From Nocardiopsis mwathae (GTDB lineage Bacteria; Actinomycetota; Actinomycetes; Streptosporangiales; Streptosporangiaceae): 64,000 bases of DNA. The translations under genes were made by a program, and so were the position numbers. The DNA lies in assembly GCF_014201195.1 (NCBI RefSeq), contig NZ_JACHDS010000001.1:5394001-5458000 (forward strand), given 5' to 3'. The notes beneath the pieces were generated by a model, which was not told the DNA's origin, did not search any database, and saw only the letters and a program-made list of their open reading frames with translations. Positions 15,072-23,511 of the stretch are shown piece by piece. Numbering within the stretch: position 1 is the stretch's first letter; the number at the start of each line of letters is the position of its first letter.

Positions 15072-16063
15072 GCGCCAACGCCTCCCCCCGTAGGCGGAAT
15101 ACACCCGGAGTGATGTTCCCGTTCCAGACCGAGTTCCCGGAGGAGTTGCACGCCCTCGCAGCCGTGGCTACCCGCCACGGCGCCCGGCTGTGGTGCGGCC
15201 AGTCGCACCTGGTGGAGACCTACCCTCTACTCGCCCATCTGGCTGGGACAGGGGCGGCGCCGAGCTTGGGAACCGCAGTGTCGCTTACCGCGCACCGTCA
15301 CCCGTTCGACGCGGCCCTGCAGGCGCGTTCCCTGGCACGGCTCAGCGGGAAGAGTGTCGTCGCTGGTTTCGGTGCGGGGCACCCTGCCTGGGTTCGCAGC
15401 ATGCTCGGCGATTCCTATGGCCGCCCAGCGGCTTACACCGCTGAGTACGCAGCCGCGGTAAGAACATTGGTGCGCGGCGGAACGACCAGTGCGGGGGAGT
15501 TCTTCCCCGCCGGGCTTCGCCTCCCGCCGCTGTCGGCCCCAGCGCCGGTGGAGGTTGCGGTCGGTGTTCTTCGCCCCGGTATGGCGCGCGCCGCGGGTCC
15601 ATGCGCTGACGCCGCCGTGACGTGGCTCGCACCGCGGGAGTACATCGCTGAAACCCTGGTGCCGGCGCTGGTGGAGGGGGCTGGCGAAGAGCCCCCGCCC
15701 CGCGTGATCGCCCTGGTCGGGGCAGCTGTGGCCCGCCCTGGCCGCAACCCGCGAGGGCTCGTTCGGCGACTGGTCGGACGCCACCTTACGGCCGACCACT
15801 ACGTGGACATGTTCCGCCGGGCGGGGTTGGACGTCGACCCGGAGGAGCCAGCTGCAGGTGCGCGGGAGCTCGTGGAGTCGGGGGTGTTCCTCTACGGTTC
15901 GGCCGAGGAGATCGCTGACCGGTTGGTCGACTACCACGCCGTCGGCGTCGACGAGGTCGTGATTAACACTGGAGGCGTCATGGCCGAGCATGGCTCGAAC
16001 GCGGGATGCGAGGACGCAGAGGAGATCCTCTGCGCCTATGAGGAGCGACATGGCGTCGGTTGA
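15065..16063 (+). CDS. F420-dependent LLM-class oxidoreductase (LanJ-type dehydroamino-acid reductase)
   Basis: A 332-residue luciferase-like TIM-barrel protein. VVAGFGAGHPAWVRSMLGDS, GTAVSLTAHRHPFDAALQAR and the C-terminal YGSAEEIADRLVDYHAVGVD are typical of F420-using LLM flavin-fold enzymes. In the class V lexapeptide pathway an F420H2-dependent reductase converts Dha to D-Ala, and this gene is in the matching position. The GTG start at 15065 overlaps the HopA1-like gene. I infer that the mature peptide contains D-Ala or D-Abu residues. Another redox role in the pathway cannot be excluded. Confidence 0.85.
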   Translation: MLSANASPRRRNTPGVMFPFQTEFPEELHALAAVATRHGARLWCGQSHLVETYPLLAHLAGTGAAPSLGTAVSLTAHRHPFDAALQARSLARLSGKSVVAGFGAGHPAWVRSMLGDSYGRPAAYTAEYAAAVRTLVRGGTTSAGEFFPAGLRLPPLSAPAPVEVAVGVLRPGMARAAGPCADAAVTWLAPREYIAETLVPALVEGAGEEPPPRVIALVGAAVARPGRNPRGLVRRLVGRHLTADHYVDMFRRAGLDVDPEEPAAGARELVESGVFLYGSAEEIADRLVDYHAVGVDEVVINTGGVMAEHGSNAGCEDAEEILCAYEERHGVG

Positions 16064-16628
16064 CGGGCTAGAGGGGGCCGTTCCGGAAAACACGCGGTTG
16101 CTTATGATCGTCACTGGGGCACTGGTGGCCTGCCACACGCCTCTGTGGATCAACTGGCTTCGGGAGGAGCGGTCGGACCTCTCGGTTCGACTGGTCCTGA
16201 CACCTGCAGCGGCCGGGTTCGTCTCAGAAGCCGCACTCAACGCACTCTCGCCTTCCCCTGTCGTGCGTGACGTATGGTCGTCGAATGGGTCCGCGCTGCA
16301 CGTTGAGTTATCTCGGTGGGCGGATGCCGCGGTCGTCTATCCGTGTACCATGCGCTACCTTGCGCGATTCGCCCTTGGGCTGACCGAGACACCATCCCTT
16401 CTTGCCTTGGAAGCGTTTTCTGGTCCGGTCGCAGTGGCACCTGCTCTTCCGCCTGGGGTAGGGGATGGGGCGGCCTACGCCGCACACACAGCAGCATTGG
16501 CGACGCGCCCCAACGTCACCGTCGTACCGCCAGTTCCCGTGCGCAGCTCGACCACAGGGCGCTATGACGCTGCGGGGCCGCCGTCCCTATCGAAGGTGCT
16601 GGAGGCGCTGACCCTGACTCGGCAGTGA
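16050..16628 (+). CDS. LanD-like flavoprotein cysteine decarboxylase
   Basis: A 192-residue member of the homo-oligomeric flavin cysteine decarboxylase family. The flavin-binding start is MIVTGALVACHTPLWINWLR. The conserved active-site histidine lies in ALHVELSRWADAAVVYPCT (about H84), and YPCTMRYLARFALGL matches the substrate/flavin loop. I chose the ATG at 16050 because GAGGAG sits 5 bases upstream; an ATG at 16038 is possible. It overlaps the 3' end of the F420 gene. It should oxidatively decarboxylate the C-terminal Cys of the precursor, giving the enethiol for an AviCys/AviMeCys ring. Confidence 0.85.
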   Translation: MASVDGLEGAVPENTRLLMIVTGALVACHTPLWINWLREERSDLSVRLVLTPAAAGFVSEAALNALSPSPVVRDVWSSNGSALHVELSRWADAAVVYPCTMRYLARFALGLTETPSLLALEAFSGPVAVAPALPPGVGDGAAYAAHTAALATRPNVTVVPPVPVRSSTTGRYDAAGPPSLSKVLEALTLTRQ

Positions 16629-16692
16629 GACCGGGCGAAGAGAGGAGTGGCGACAGACACCCGCTGAACGCGATTTCGAGGTCCGTGTGCGG

Positions 16693-17472
16693 TCACATCA
16701 GGTTGAGTCGAGCGCAGACCACCCCGAGTTGGAGACGGCTCGTTGTACCCAGTCGGGTCATAACGGCGGACACCCTGCGGCGCACGGTTCTACTGGTCAC
16801 GCCGAGTCGTCGGGCGATCACCTCATCGGTGTCCCCCTGGCCGAGTAGGTGCAGGATCCTGTGCTCCTCCTCGGTGAAAACTGGGGCAGGAGACTCGCCA
16901 GAGGGAGAGGAGAGCCAGTGGTTCTCGAACACCTGGTCCAGGAAATCGACAGTGCCGTTGGTTCGGAACTCCAGGTAGCCGGCCTCTGGATCCGAGTGGA
17001 GCGGTAGAAGGGCCCTGGAGTCGTCGACGATCAGCAAGGCTCCGGGGAGCACCCGTTGACTGCGCCGCACGTCGTACTGGCCTGGAGCGATGGTGGCTTC
17101 AGGCCGGGCGATGATCCGCACGCGCAGTTCGTCGCGCCCGGTTCCCTTGGCGATGAGTGCTGTCAAGCGGGATATCAACGCGGCGGAGCCGGGCCCGGCC
17201 AGGAGAGAGATCTTCCAGTGGGCTGAGGAAATGAGGTGCTTGAGGCCTTCGTCGAGTAGGCGGCGGCCGGGGATATGGCGGATACCGGGAGTGGTGGTGC
17301 GTGGTTCGGTGGACCCGACCGGCATGCGTCGAAAGACGTCATCAGGGACGAGTTCCAGTGCGAAGTGCCGGTGCACGCGCTGGGCTGCGATGGCCAGCAA
17401 TTCGATATCGCCTCGCAGCCCCTCTTGGGGGACGGGGCCGGAGATTGTCGAGGAACCGGGATCTATAGCCAT
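16693..17472 (-). CDS. LuxR-family transcriptional regulator
   Basis: A 259-residue regulator. The C-terminal 60 residues form a LuxR-type HTH (FTEEEHRILHLLGQGDTDEV, then RRLGVTSRTVRRRVSAVMTR). The N-terminal part has a PLD-like/TrmB-like feel (LISSAHWKISLLAG, LLIVDDSRALLPLH), common in orphan LuxR regulators of biosynthetic clusters. The ATG at 17472 is preceded by GGAGG at rather long spacing. The frame is open upstream to 18246 only as a shadow of the M16 gene. It probably controls the lanthipeptide genes that flank it on both sides; its ligand is unknown. Confidence 0.8.
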   Translation of the reverse strand: MAIDPGSSTISGPVPQEGLRGDIELLAIAAQRVHRHFALELVPDDVFRRMPVGSTEPRTTTPGIRHIPGRRLLDEGLKHLISSAHWKISLLAGPGSAALISRLTALIAKGTGRDELRVRIIARPEATIAPGQYDVRRSQRVLPGALLIVDDSRALLPLHSDPEAGYLEFRTNGTVDFLDQVFENHWLSSPSGESPAPVFTEEEHRILHLLGQGDTDEVIARRLGVTSRTVRRRVSAVMTRLGTTSRLQLGVVCARLNLM

Positions 17473-17560
17473 CTCGCCTGGAAAACCTCCTCTGCTGGTC
17501 GGTCGGCGCCTACGCCTCCATAGGCGGGCTGTCGATGGTCGTCGGCGCTGAGGGCAGCGT

Positions 17561-20071
17561 TCACCTGCAGGGCGGTTCACTGCCAGAGTGCTGGTGGCCG
17601 AAGTCGCGCAGCGCCTCCGGCGGTACAACGTCCTCGACGAGGCCGGTGAAACCAGTGCACCCGTACAAGCTGGTCCACGCGGCGCGGAGGTCCACTGGTC
17701 CGACGCGGGCAAGCAGCTCTGGGAATCTTGGGAGAAGGTGCGCGGAGCCGCCGAGGGCGGCGTGCACCGCAGCGAGTCCGGCCAAACGAGCGGGAGAGTC
17801 AAAGGCGAGGCTCCATTGGCCCCAGCACCGTGCACGCACCTCGTCGAGCTGTTTGGGGTCGATTTCCGGCGGGCAGCCGATGAGCTCGGTGAGGGCACTC
17901 GCGGCGTAGCCGAGTGTTTCGGGAGCGCAGTCAGCGGAGATCGACAGGGAGGGAATACCGCAGGGAGCCGCGCGCCCGCTGCGTAGAGTTGTCGTCGGCA
18001 CCTTCTCGGCGGCCAAGGAGGAGAAAAGGGACACCGCAATGTAGCGAGCAGCCTCTTCGGCAGGGGTGGGCGGTGCTGGCGCCCACAGACGCAGACGGAG
18101 CAGTCTGCCCTGAGGGCGTAGGCCGATGGCGGAGATGCCCCCGGCCCCCGGGGCAGGTGCCTGACAGCGTCCGCTGACGGGGCTCGGCACGGCGGCCTCC
18201 AGGGTACGGGCGGATTCGGCGACCGCATTCGGATCCACGTCGCCACACACGACTAAGGTGATCGGCATGGGGGCCACGGCAAGGGCAGCTGCGCTCCTGA
18301 GATACCACTGGACCGCTTGCTGGTCGAAGTCGACCGGGGTATGTAGTGCCTCGGCTGGTTCCGGAGGCGGTGAGGATAGCTGCTGGCCTACGTAGGCGGC
18401 CCAGCGAGCGAGCACTCCGGGCTCGACGGCAGTCTCCAGCTCCACCGCCCCTGGTCGGACACGGACAACTGTTCGTCGTAGCGCCCCTGCGGGGGCTTCG
18501 CCGGAGCGCATCGCCTGCGATAGGGCGCGGCCTGCTGAAGCGGTTCGGACGGGGATAGTCAATCGGACTTCGGCCGCCGTCGCGCCGGAGAGGCGGAGTA
18601 GTACCAGCCGGAAGCGGTCGGACAGCCGTTGATCGTCGACGTCGGGAGGCCTGTGGAATGCGGGCGGCATGGGGGTCCAGGCCCGGGGCTCGAACGTAGT
18701 GGCTGAAGGGGCCTGGGCCGCGACAGACGGCGGTAGGGCCGAATGCACGGTCGGCCGGGTCTCCGTCGGTCGGCCTATCAGTACGCCACGATGGGCGTTA
18801 CGCAGCGCTGCTGCTGCTGCGGCCGTGCCGTCTGCCCCAGTGACGCGTAGGTCGTGGGAGATGTCAAAGGCCCGAGGGGCGTCGCCGAAGAGGACCTCGT
18901 GTCGACCGAGGGCTCGGCACCGTGTTAGAGGGTCGGCCAGCAGCCGGTCGTGCAGCAGCGCGGCCGAACGCGCGGCGGGATCGGACCAGCGCCTCGCTGT
19001 CTCCGGATCTGCGAGCCGCTCCAACGCGGTGTCGACTGCGGCGAGGACCCGGGACGGAGACGTGTCCTTCTTATGGGGGTGCACCATGGCCACGAACGTG
19101 TCGGGGGTCCGCGCGTCGAACGGGCCGAAGAATCCGCAGGACGCTGCAGCCGACAGCTCTGCGTTAGGAGCCCCCGTGAGGATCCGCTCCAGTGCGGCGG
19201 CGGCCACGACGTAGGCGGTGTAAGAAACGTGATCGACCGTCGTGTGCAGGTCATCCAGCGGGTACCCGATTGCGACGCGCACAGGACCGCGGCCGTGCAC
19301 CATGCGTTCCGCGGTCACGCTGTTGACCAAGGGCGGTTCATCCAGAGTGGGAGTAGCTGGCCGTGGCCGACCCAGTAGAGGGGCGAACCAGTGTCGGACA
19401 CGGTCGAGCAGCCGCTGCTCAGCCGCGGGAGTGGCTAGATCGGCGAGGACTGTCAGCACCGCGTTACCTGGATGGTAGTAGCGTGCGAAGAACGCCAGGA
19501 AGTCATCCATGCTGAGGTTGGCCAGCACCTCGGCGGAGCCATAGCCGTCGTGGGCGTTGGCGAAGTTCGTGTAGAGGACACCAGGGAGCAGCGGCCACGG
19601 CATTCCGCCGTAGGGCCTGGCATCCCGCTTGGCGGCGATCTCTTCGGCTACCCCGCGGAGCTGCTGGCGGACGTGGGTTGCGCTGAACCGCGGAGCGCGC
19701 ATCCGGTCGGCTTCCCAGTGCAGGACAGCGTCCAAGGCCTCGGCTGGAACTGCCTGATAGTAGTCAGTGTAGTCAGGGTGTGTCGTCGCCCCGACCTCGC
19801 CACCGCGCGAGATCGCTGCGGCGTTTTTCGCCGAATGCGGTGCCTGGTCGGAGTCCTGCGTCATCAAATGCTCGAAGAAGTGCGCGAGGCCCTCCTCACC
19901 GGGACGCTCTGACCGGAATCCGGCACCGTAATGTACGCTAACGGCCGCGCTGCTGCCGGCATTGTGGCCTAGGACGATCCGCAGTCCGTTGTCCAGTCGG
20001 TGACGAACGACGCGCCGAGCATGGCCAGGGCCGTTGCTCACCAAGACGGTGCCTCCGCCGTCGTGCTGCAA
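17561..20071 (-). CDS. M16-family zinc metallopeptidase, two domains fused
   Basis: An 836-residue protein with two M16 peptidase-like halves. The inverted zinc motif HxxEH is at residues 64-68 (HFFEH) and a distal glutamate at about 143-144 (GVAEEI), so the first half is catalytically complete. The second half (from about residue 430) lacks the motif and would serve as the partner clamshell domain. M16B proteases in other clusters are usually two separate subunits of about 430 residues. Here they are one polypeptide. It overlaps the gene at 20038 by 34 bases. The role is presumably removal of the lanthipeptide leader. Confidence 0.85.
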   Translation of the reverse strand: MQHDGGGTVLVSNGPGHARRVVRHRLDNGLRIVLGHNAGSSAAVSVHYGAGFRSERPGEEGLAHFFEHLMTQDSDQAPHSAKNAAAISRGGEVGATTHPDYTDYYQAVPAEALDAVLHWEADRMRAPRFSATHVRQQLRGVAEEIAAKRDARPYGGMPWPLLPGVLYTNFANAHDGYGSAEVLANLSMDDFLAFFARYYHPGNAVLTVLADLATPAAEQRLLDRVRHWFAPLLGRPRPATPTLDEPPLVNSVTAERMVHGRGPVRVAIGYPLDDLHTTVDHVSYTAYVVAAAALERILTGAPNAELSAAASCGFFGPFDARTPDTFVAMVHPHKKDTSPSRVLAAVDTALERLADPETARRWSDPAARSAALLHDRLLADPLTRCRALGRHEVLFGDAPRAFDISHDLRVTGADGTAAAAAALRNAHRGVLIGRPTETRPTVHSALPPSVAAQAPSATTFEPRAWTPMPPAFHRPPDVDDQRLSDRFRLVLLRLSGATAAEVRLTIPVRTASAGRALSQAMRSGEAPAGALRRTVVRVRPGAVELETAVEPGVLARWAAYVGQQLSSPPPEPAEALHTPVDFDQQAVQWYLRSAAALAVAPMPITLVVCGDVDPNAVAESARTLEAAVPSPVSGRCQAPAPGAGGISAIGLRPQGRLLRLRLWAPAPPTPAEEAARYIAVSLFSSLAAEKVPTTTLRSGRAAPCGIPSLSISADCAPETLGYAASALTELIGCPPEIDPKQLDEVRARCWGQWSLAFDSPARLAGLAAVHAALGGSAHLLPRFPELLARVGPVDLRAAWTSLYGCTGFTGLVEDVVPPEALRDFGHQHSGSEPPCR

Positions 20072-20997
20072 TCGTCCAGCACTGTGGCCGCGAGGTCGGC
20101 ATAGAGGGGGGCGACGGCCGGGTCGCAGGAAACATAACGCGAATAGTCGTTCAGGTGCAGGAGTATTCCCAGCGCCGACCAGGCACGGGTGTTGGTCGGC
20201 GCGGGCCCGTAACCGTCGAGAAGCGCGTGGATGTCCGGAGTAGCGCCTCCGTTCTGCGGACGAACGAACGCGCGTATCTCAGTGAGTTGTCCAATGAGGA
20301 ATCCCACATCCATCCCCGGCGGCGCCATCCCGATCTCCTCTCCGATCATGGCGTGCACTGATGAGGGTCCCTGGATGGCGCAGTTTCCGAGACCGAACCA
20401 TCCATGCACCAGGACATCCCCTGGTCCGTGCATGGAGACCACAGCGCGCAGGTGGTCCCAGCGCGGCCGGCCCAGCCGACGCAGGATGGTGGCGGCCACC
20501 CCACCTGGGATCGCGGACGCCGAGGAGCAGATCATCCCTGACAGGCGTCCGATTGTCGGAGGACGTCTGCGGCTCCATGAAGATGAGGAATCGCCGGTCG
20601 GAACTCGCGCTTCGTGTAGGAGGCGCAGCAGCGCACCGATCTCCCGGAGCGCACTATTGAGGCACCGACCGTTCGAAGGTGCCCTCCCGAGCAGCTCGTC
20701 AGCGATGGAATAGGCGGAGGAGAGCCGGTACGTCCGCTCCAGATGTGTCCCCGATCCGATGATCCATCGGCTTCCCTGGGGTGTCGCAGCTGACCCCACG
20801 TGCTGTGCGACGCTAGGGGGCACAATGGTGAAGGGTTGAGGGGCTGCTACCCCGGGACGACGTGTCCACTCGAAGGACGTCCCGTCTCTCTGGACGCGCT
20901 GGCGGCGAAGAAGAGTGGAACTCTTCCGAACCGCAGGCAGATGAGTCCTTGTCTGCATGTGCCCCAGCTGGTGTGTCATCGCCGTCGAGGACGGCAT
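20038..20997 (-). CDS. Degenerate APH-like protein, candidate third class V synthetase subunit (LanX-type)
   Basis: A 319-residue protein coupled to the M16 gene. Its C-terminal half resembles the APH kinase C-lobe but with lost catalysis. The catalytic HGD is HGW (residues 198-200, VHGWFGLGNCAI), and the metal-binding IDxE is IGEE (218-221), followed by PPGMDVGFLIGQL, the expected helix. It thus looks like a pseudokinase. Known class V clusters have a third subunit besides kinase and HopA1 protein, thought to be the cyclase or scaffold, and this is the only candidate in the cluster. The start is uncertain: ATGs at 20979 and 20958 are possible. Confidence 0.6.
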   Translation of the reverse strand: MPSSTAMTHQLGHMQTRTHLPAVRKSSTLLRRQRVQRDGTSFEWTRRPGVAAPQPFTIVPPSVAQHVGSAATPQGSRWIIGSGTHLERTYRLSSAYSIADELLGRAPSNGRCLNSALREIGALLRLLHEARVPTGDSSSSWSRRRPPTIGRLSGMICSSASAIPGGVAATILRRLGRPRWDHLRAVVSMHGPGDVLVHGWFGLGNCAIQGPSSVHAMIGEEIGMAPPGMDVGFLIGQLTEIRAFVRPQNGGATPDIHALLDGYGPAPTNTRAWSALGILLHLNDYSRYVSCDPAVAPLYADLAATVLDDCSTTAEAPSW

Positions 20998-21102
20998 GAT
21001 GTCCGATCAAATGAATGTTCGAACCATATAGCGATGATTCGTGATTGATGGTGCCCAAGGGGCTACTCAGGGTAATAGATCCTGTTGGATGACCTTATGG
21101 GG

Positions 21103-21330
21103 TTAATGGTTACTTATGTCCACATGTGGCCATTTTGTGTGCAGTGTGGCGAGGGCTCGCTGAGATCCGCCCTGATTGAGGAACTCCGCGGCCGGATCGG
21201 GGTTGGGGCCAGCTCCCTCGTCCTGACGGTCGTGGGCGAACCCGAGGACATATCCGAGCAGGATCGCGCTCATGCCCATGTGGTCTAACTCGGGGATCAG
21301 GTGCGTATGCACGTAGTTGGCGTTGTTCTG
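21103..21330 (-). other. Possible hypothetical protein remnant
   Basis: Within a longer minus-strand frame, the last 75 or so residues (NANYVHTHLIPELDHMGMSA, ILLGYVLGFAHDRQDEGAGP, ending HTKWPHVDISNH) have normal amino-acid composition, unlike the arginine-rich upstream part. No start codon with a ribosome site was found near it and I recognise no family. It may be the tail of a decayed gene. The region 20998-21102 beside it shows nothing. Confidence 0.22.
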
Positions 21331-21376
21331 CTCGGTGGGGGCTTCGATGGGCGGATGAGCAGCGAGATGTGGGCTG

Positions 21377-22036
21377 ATGCGGTTCGCGAAGCGCTGGCGG
21401 CCGTGGTTGAGACCGTGTGCCTCCCCGGCTGCCCCCACCCCCGCTGTGAGCCTGTGGACGGAGCCCTCTGGGGGTGATGTGGTGGTGCTGGCGAGAAGCT
21501 TGGTGGCCGCCCCCGGAAGTGGGCAGGGCGCGGGGGAGGCCGGGTGGCTGCTCAACCTGATGCTGCTGCTCGTTTTACTGTACGTGCAGATCCGCATCCC
21601 GTTCTGGGTGCTGCGGCTGGTGTGGGCGCCCAACCCCGGCACGTCGCCGATCGCGGGGATGCTCAAGCAGATCGCGTGGATCATGGCGTTTCGCAGCATG
21701 TAGCATGTGCGGCTGCCCGCCGCCGTTCTCCCTCGGCCGCCCCGCCTGGCGGACGAGCCCGCCGACACCGGGACCGAGGCAGCGCCCGACACCGCCCCCG
21801 CGGGCGGGACGGCGTCCGGGGACGGCGCTGCAGACCACACCCCCCGACCAGTGGTGGTACCGCCCCGCCTCCGGCAACACCGGCGGACCTCCGCGTGGAG
21901 GCCACCCCCCGGCCTTCTGGTCCCGCCCGACCACGTCTCGGCCATCCCTTCCGGCAGGCCCGCCCCATCGAGAGTTGGAGTAGGGCCGCATGCCCGGATC
22001 GCCGAGGTGCGGCCAACAGACGCTGTTCCCCCGTGA
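21377..22036 (+). pseudogene. Decayed membrane protein of a transfer system, amber-interrupted
   Basis: One frame encodes a strong membrane segment (LLNLMLLLVLLYVQIRIPFW) followed by WAPNPGTSPIAGMLKQIAWI. It hits TAG at 21701-21703 and continues in the same frame with a proline/alanine-rich tail to 22036. This layout (membrane helices, then a disordered Pro-rich tail) resembles the C-terminal part of conjugal transfer membrane proteins of actinobacterial integrative elements. The N-terminal part is missing. Family identity is a pattern guess; the in-frame stop is directly visible. Confidence 0.4.
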
Positions 22037-22249
22037 CGGTGCAGTCCCAGGACTTACTTAACGCATGTGTCGCTGGACTCGCTTGACGGTCGCTAGAGAA
22101 TTTTGACGGTCCGCACACATTTATGACGGATCGCCGTCATGGTGTCGGTGCGACAGAGACGCACGAGCCCGCCGGGCAAGCCGACGACTGGATGGTCAAG
22201 CACCGCCTTCGGACGGTGACCGAGATACTGGACGGGGCGAGCGGTCCGG

Positions 22250-22500
22250 CGAGTCGGAGCCGACGGGACCTTCGCCATCGCTCGGCAGAAGCTCCGTCCC
22301 GGTGCCGCCCACGCGGGCAAGACCGTCACCGTGGTCATTGAGGAGACCTGCTTCCGCGTCCTCGACGGCGAGGTCGAGATCTCCACCCACGCCCGCAAAA
22401 GTCCTGTCACCCGGTACGTCGCTGAAGTCAGGCATCACCTGGGACCGTCAACCGTCATGCAAGACGTCGTCAAGCATGTCCCGGGACCGATGCGTCAAGC
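22250..22500 (+). pseudogene. IS481-type transposase remnant
   Basis: The frame reads VGADGTFAIARQKLRPGAAH, GKTVTVVIEETCFRVLDG and EISTHARKSPVTRY, the C-terminal portion of an IS481-family DDE transposase. No start and no N-terminal domain are present, and the DDE aspartates are lost with the missing part. Terminal inverted repeats were not found. It is one of several decayed mobile genes between the lanthipeptide cluster and the AICE. Confidence 0.55.
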
Positions 22501-22527
22501 ATCTGCCCGGACCTCATATTCGACGTC

Positions 22528-23268
22528 TCAGACTACGAGGTGCAGTTGGCGTGCGCGTCGGCTGGTGACTACAGCCGGTGTGTTCGTTCCTGAGCTGGGC
22601 GGGGCGGTGTCCGGCGGGCTCGTCACCTTCGGCTGTTCAGCCGGGGCCTGCCCTTGCTCAAGGACGCCTGCGTCTGTCGGCTCGGCAGCCAGGGCTGGTG
22701 GCGGTGGTGTGGTGCCGTCGATGGCTTCCAGGAGCTCGTCGTCGATGTCGGTCATGAGGTGGCCGTAGCGGTCCATGGTGGTGATGAACATGTGGCCGAG
22801 GCGGCGCTGGATCTTGAAGGGGTGGATGTTGCCGTCGATGAGCCAGGCGACGCGGGTGGGGCGCAGGCCGTGGATACGCGGCTTGTGGCGCAGCCCGAGT
22901 TGCATGGCCCGCTTGACGGCGGGGACCCAGCGTCGGTTGTAGACGGAGGAATGTCGCCACCAGGCCCCGGATTCGGTGGTGAAGACGAACTCGTCGGGCT
23001 TCTTGTCGTCGAGGCGGGGCAGTAGGGCCTCGACGGTGGCTGACGAGAGGACGATGCGGCGGCGGGACTGTTTGGTCTTTGGTGGCCCGAGTTTGAAGGT
23101 GTTGTCCTTCTGGTGTTTCCAGGCGCGCTTGGCCTGGAGGAAGCCGTAGCGGGTGATGCGTCCGTCGGGCGTCTTCTTGTGGTGGATGGTGATGTCGCGG
23201 ACTTGCAGCGTGGTGAGTTCGCCGTAGCGCAGGCCGGTGCGGGCGAAGACGTCGAGCATGTCGCGCAC
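22528..23268 (-). pseudogene. Tyrosine recombinase (integrase), N-terminally truncated
   Basis: A 246-residue frame containing the whole catalytic domain. The first Arg is in ARTGLRYGEL, the H-x-x-R box in HGLRPTRVAWLI, and the His and nucleophilic Tyr in RLGHMFITTMDRYGHL. The N-terminal SAM-like core-binding domain is missing: similarity stops at 23268, exactly where the 220-bp repeat begins (23272). A Pro/Ala-rich tail follows. Truncation by recombination at the repeat edge is the simplest reading. It was probably the integrase of the island that carries the lanthipeptide genes. Confidence 0.72.
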
Positions 23269-23271
23269 GTC

Positions 23272-23491
23272 AACTGCGCCGCAGTCTCAGCAGGTAGGCG
23301 CGGTCGTGCACCCGCGTGCACCCCCGGATCTCGGGGCGGATGACGGGAGCGGGGCGCGTCATCGGCGGCGGGGTCGTGGGGTGGTGCACCCGCTGGTGCA
23401 CCCTCAACGCGAAAACGGGCCCTGGGTGTGCGAACGGTGTTCGCAGGTCAGGGCCCATTTTTCGAACGGAGCGGATGACGGGAATCGAACC
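23272..23491. repeat. 220-bp direct repeat, copy B
   Basis: Partner of copy A at 9437-9656, same length and order of elements. It has GTGCACCC pairs (23306, 23316, 23384, 23396) and a GGGCCCTG...CAGGGCCC hairpin enclosing TGCGAAC-GGT-GTTCGCA, with a following T-run near 23457-23462. It ends inside tRNA-Gly sequence, which continues into the AICE attachment repeat. In tRNA orientation the hairpin sits just after the tRNA 3' end, as a tRNA terminator would. Confidence 0.85.
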
Positions 23492-23511
23492 CGCGTTATC
23501 AGCTTGGGAAG
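23468..23511. other. attL of the AICE (44-bp tRNA-Gly 3' half)
   Basis: Identical over 44 bases to 33952-33995, the 3' half of the tRNA-Gly gene from the anticodon loop to the acceptor end. After 23511 the two sequences diverge at once. It is a partial tRNA, not a functional one. With attR it bounds a 10.5-kb element carrying int and xis at the far end. Confidence 0.9.

Noticed and set aside
14130-15104. Minus-strand 324-codon frame over the HopA1-like gene
   Set aside because: Shadow frame with Gly/Arg/Asp-rich composition; the plus-strand gene is coupled to both neighbours and has family motifs.
16693-18246. 517-codon version of the LuxR regulator
   Set aside because: The upstream half is the antisense or out-of-frame shadow of the M16 peptidase; the regulator fold starts at the ATG at 17472.
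23468-23511. tRNA-like sequence at the AICE left end
   Set aside because: It stops at the anticodon loop, with no D-arm or 5' acceptor strand. It is attL, not a tRNA.
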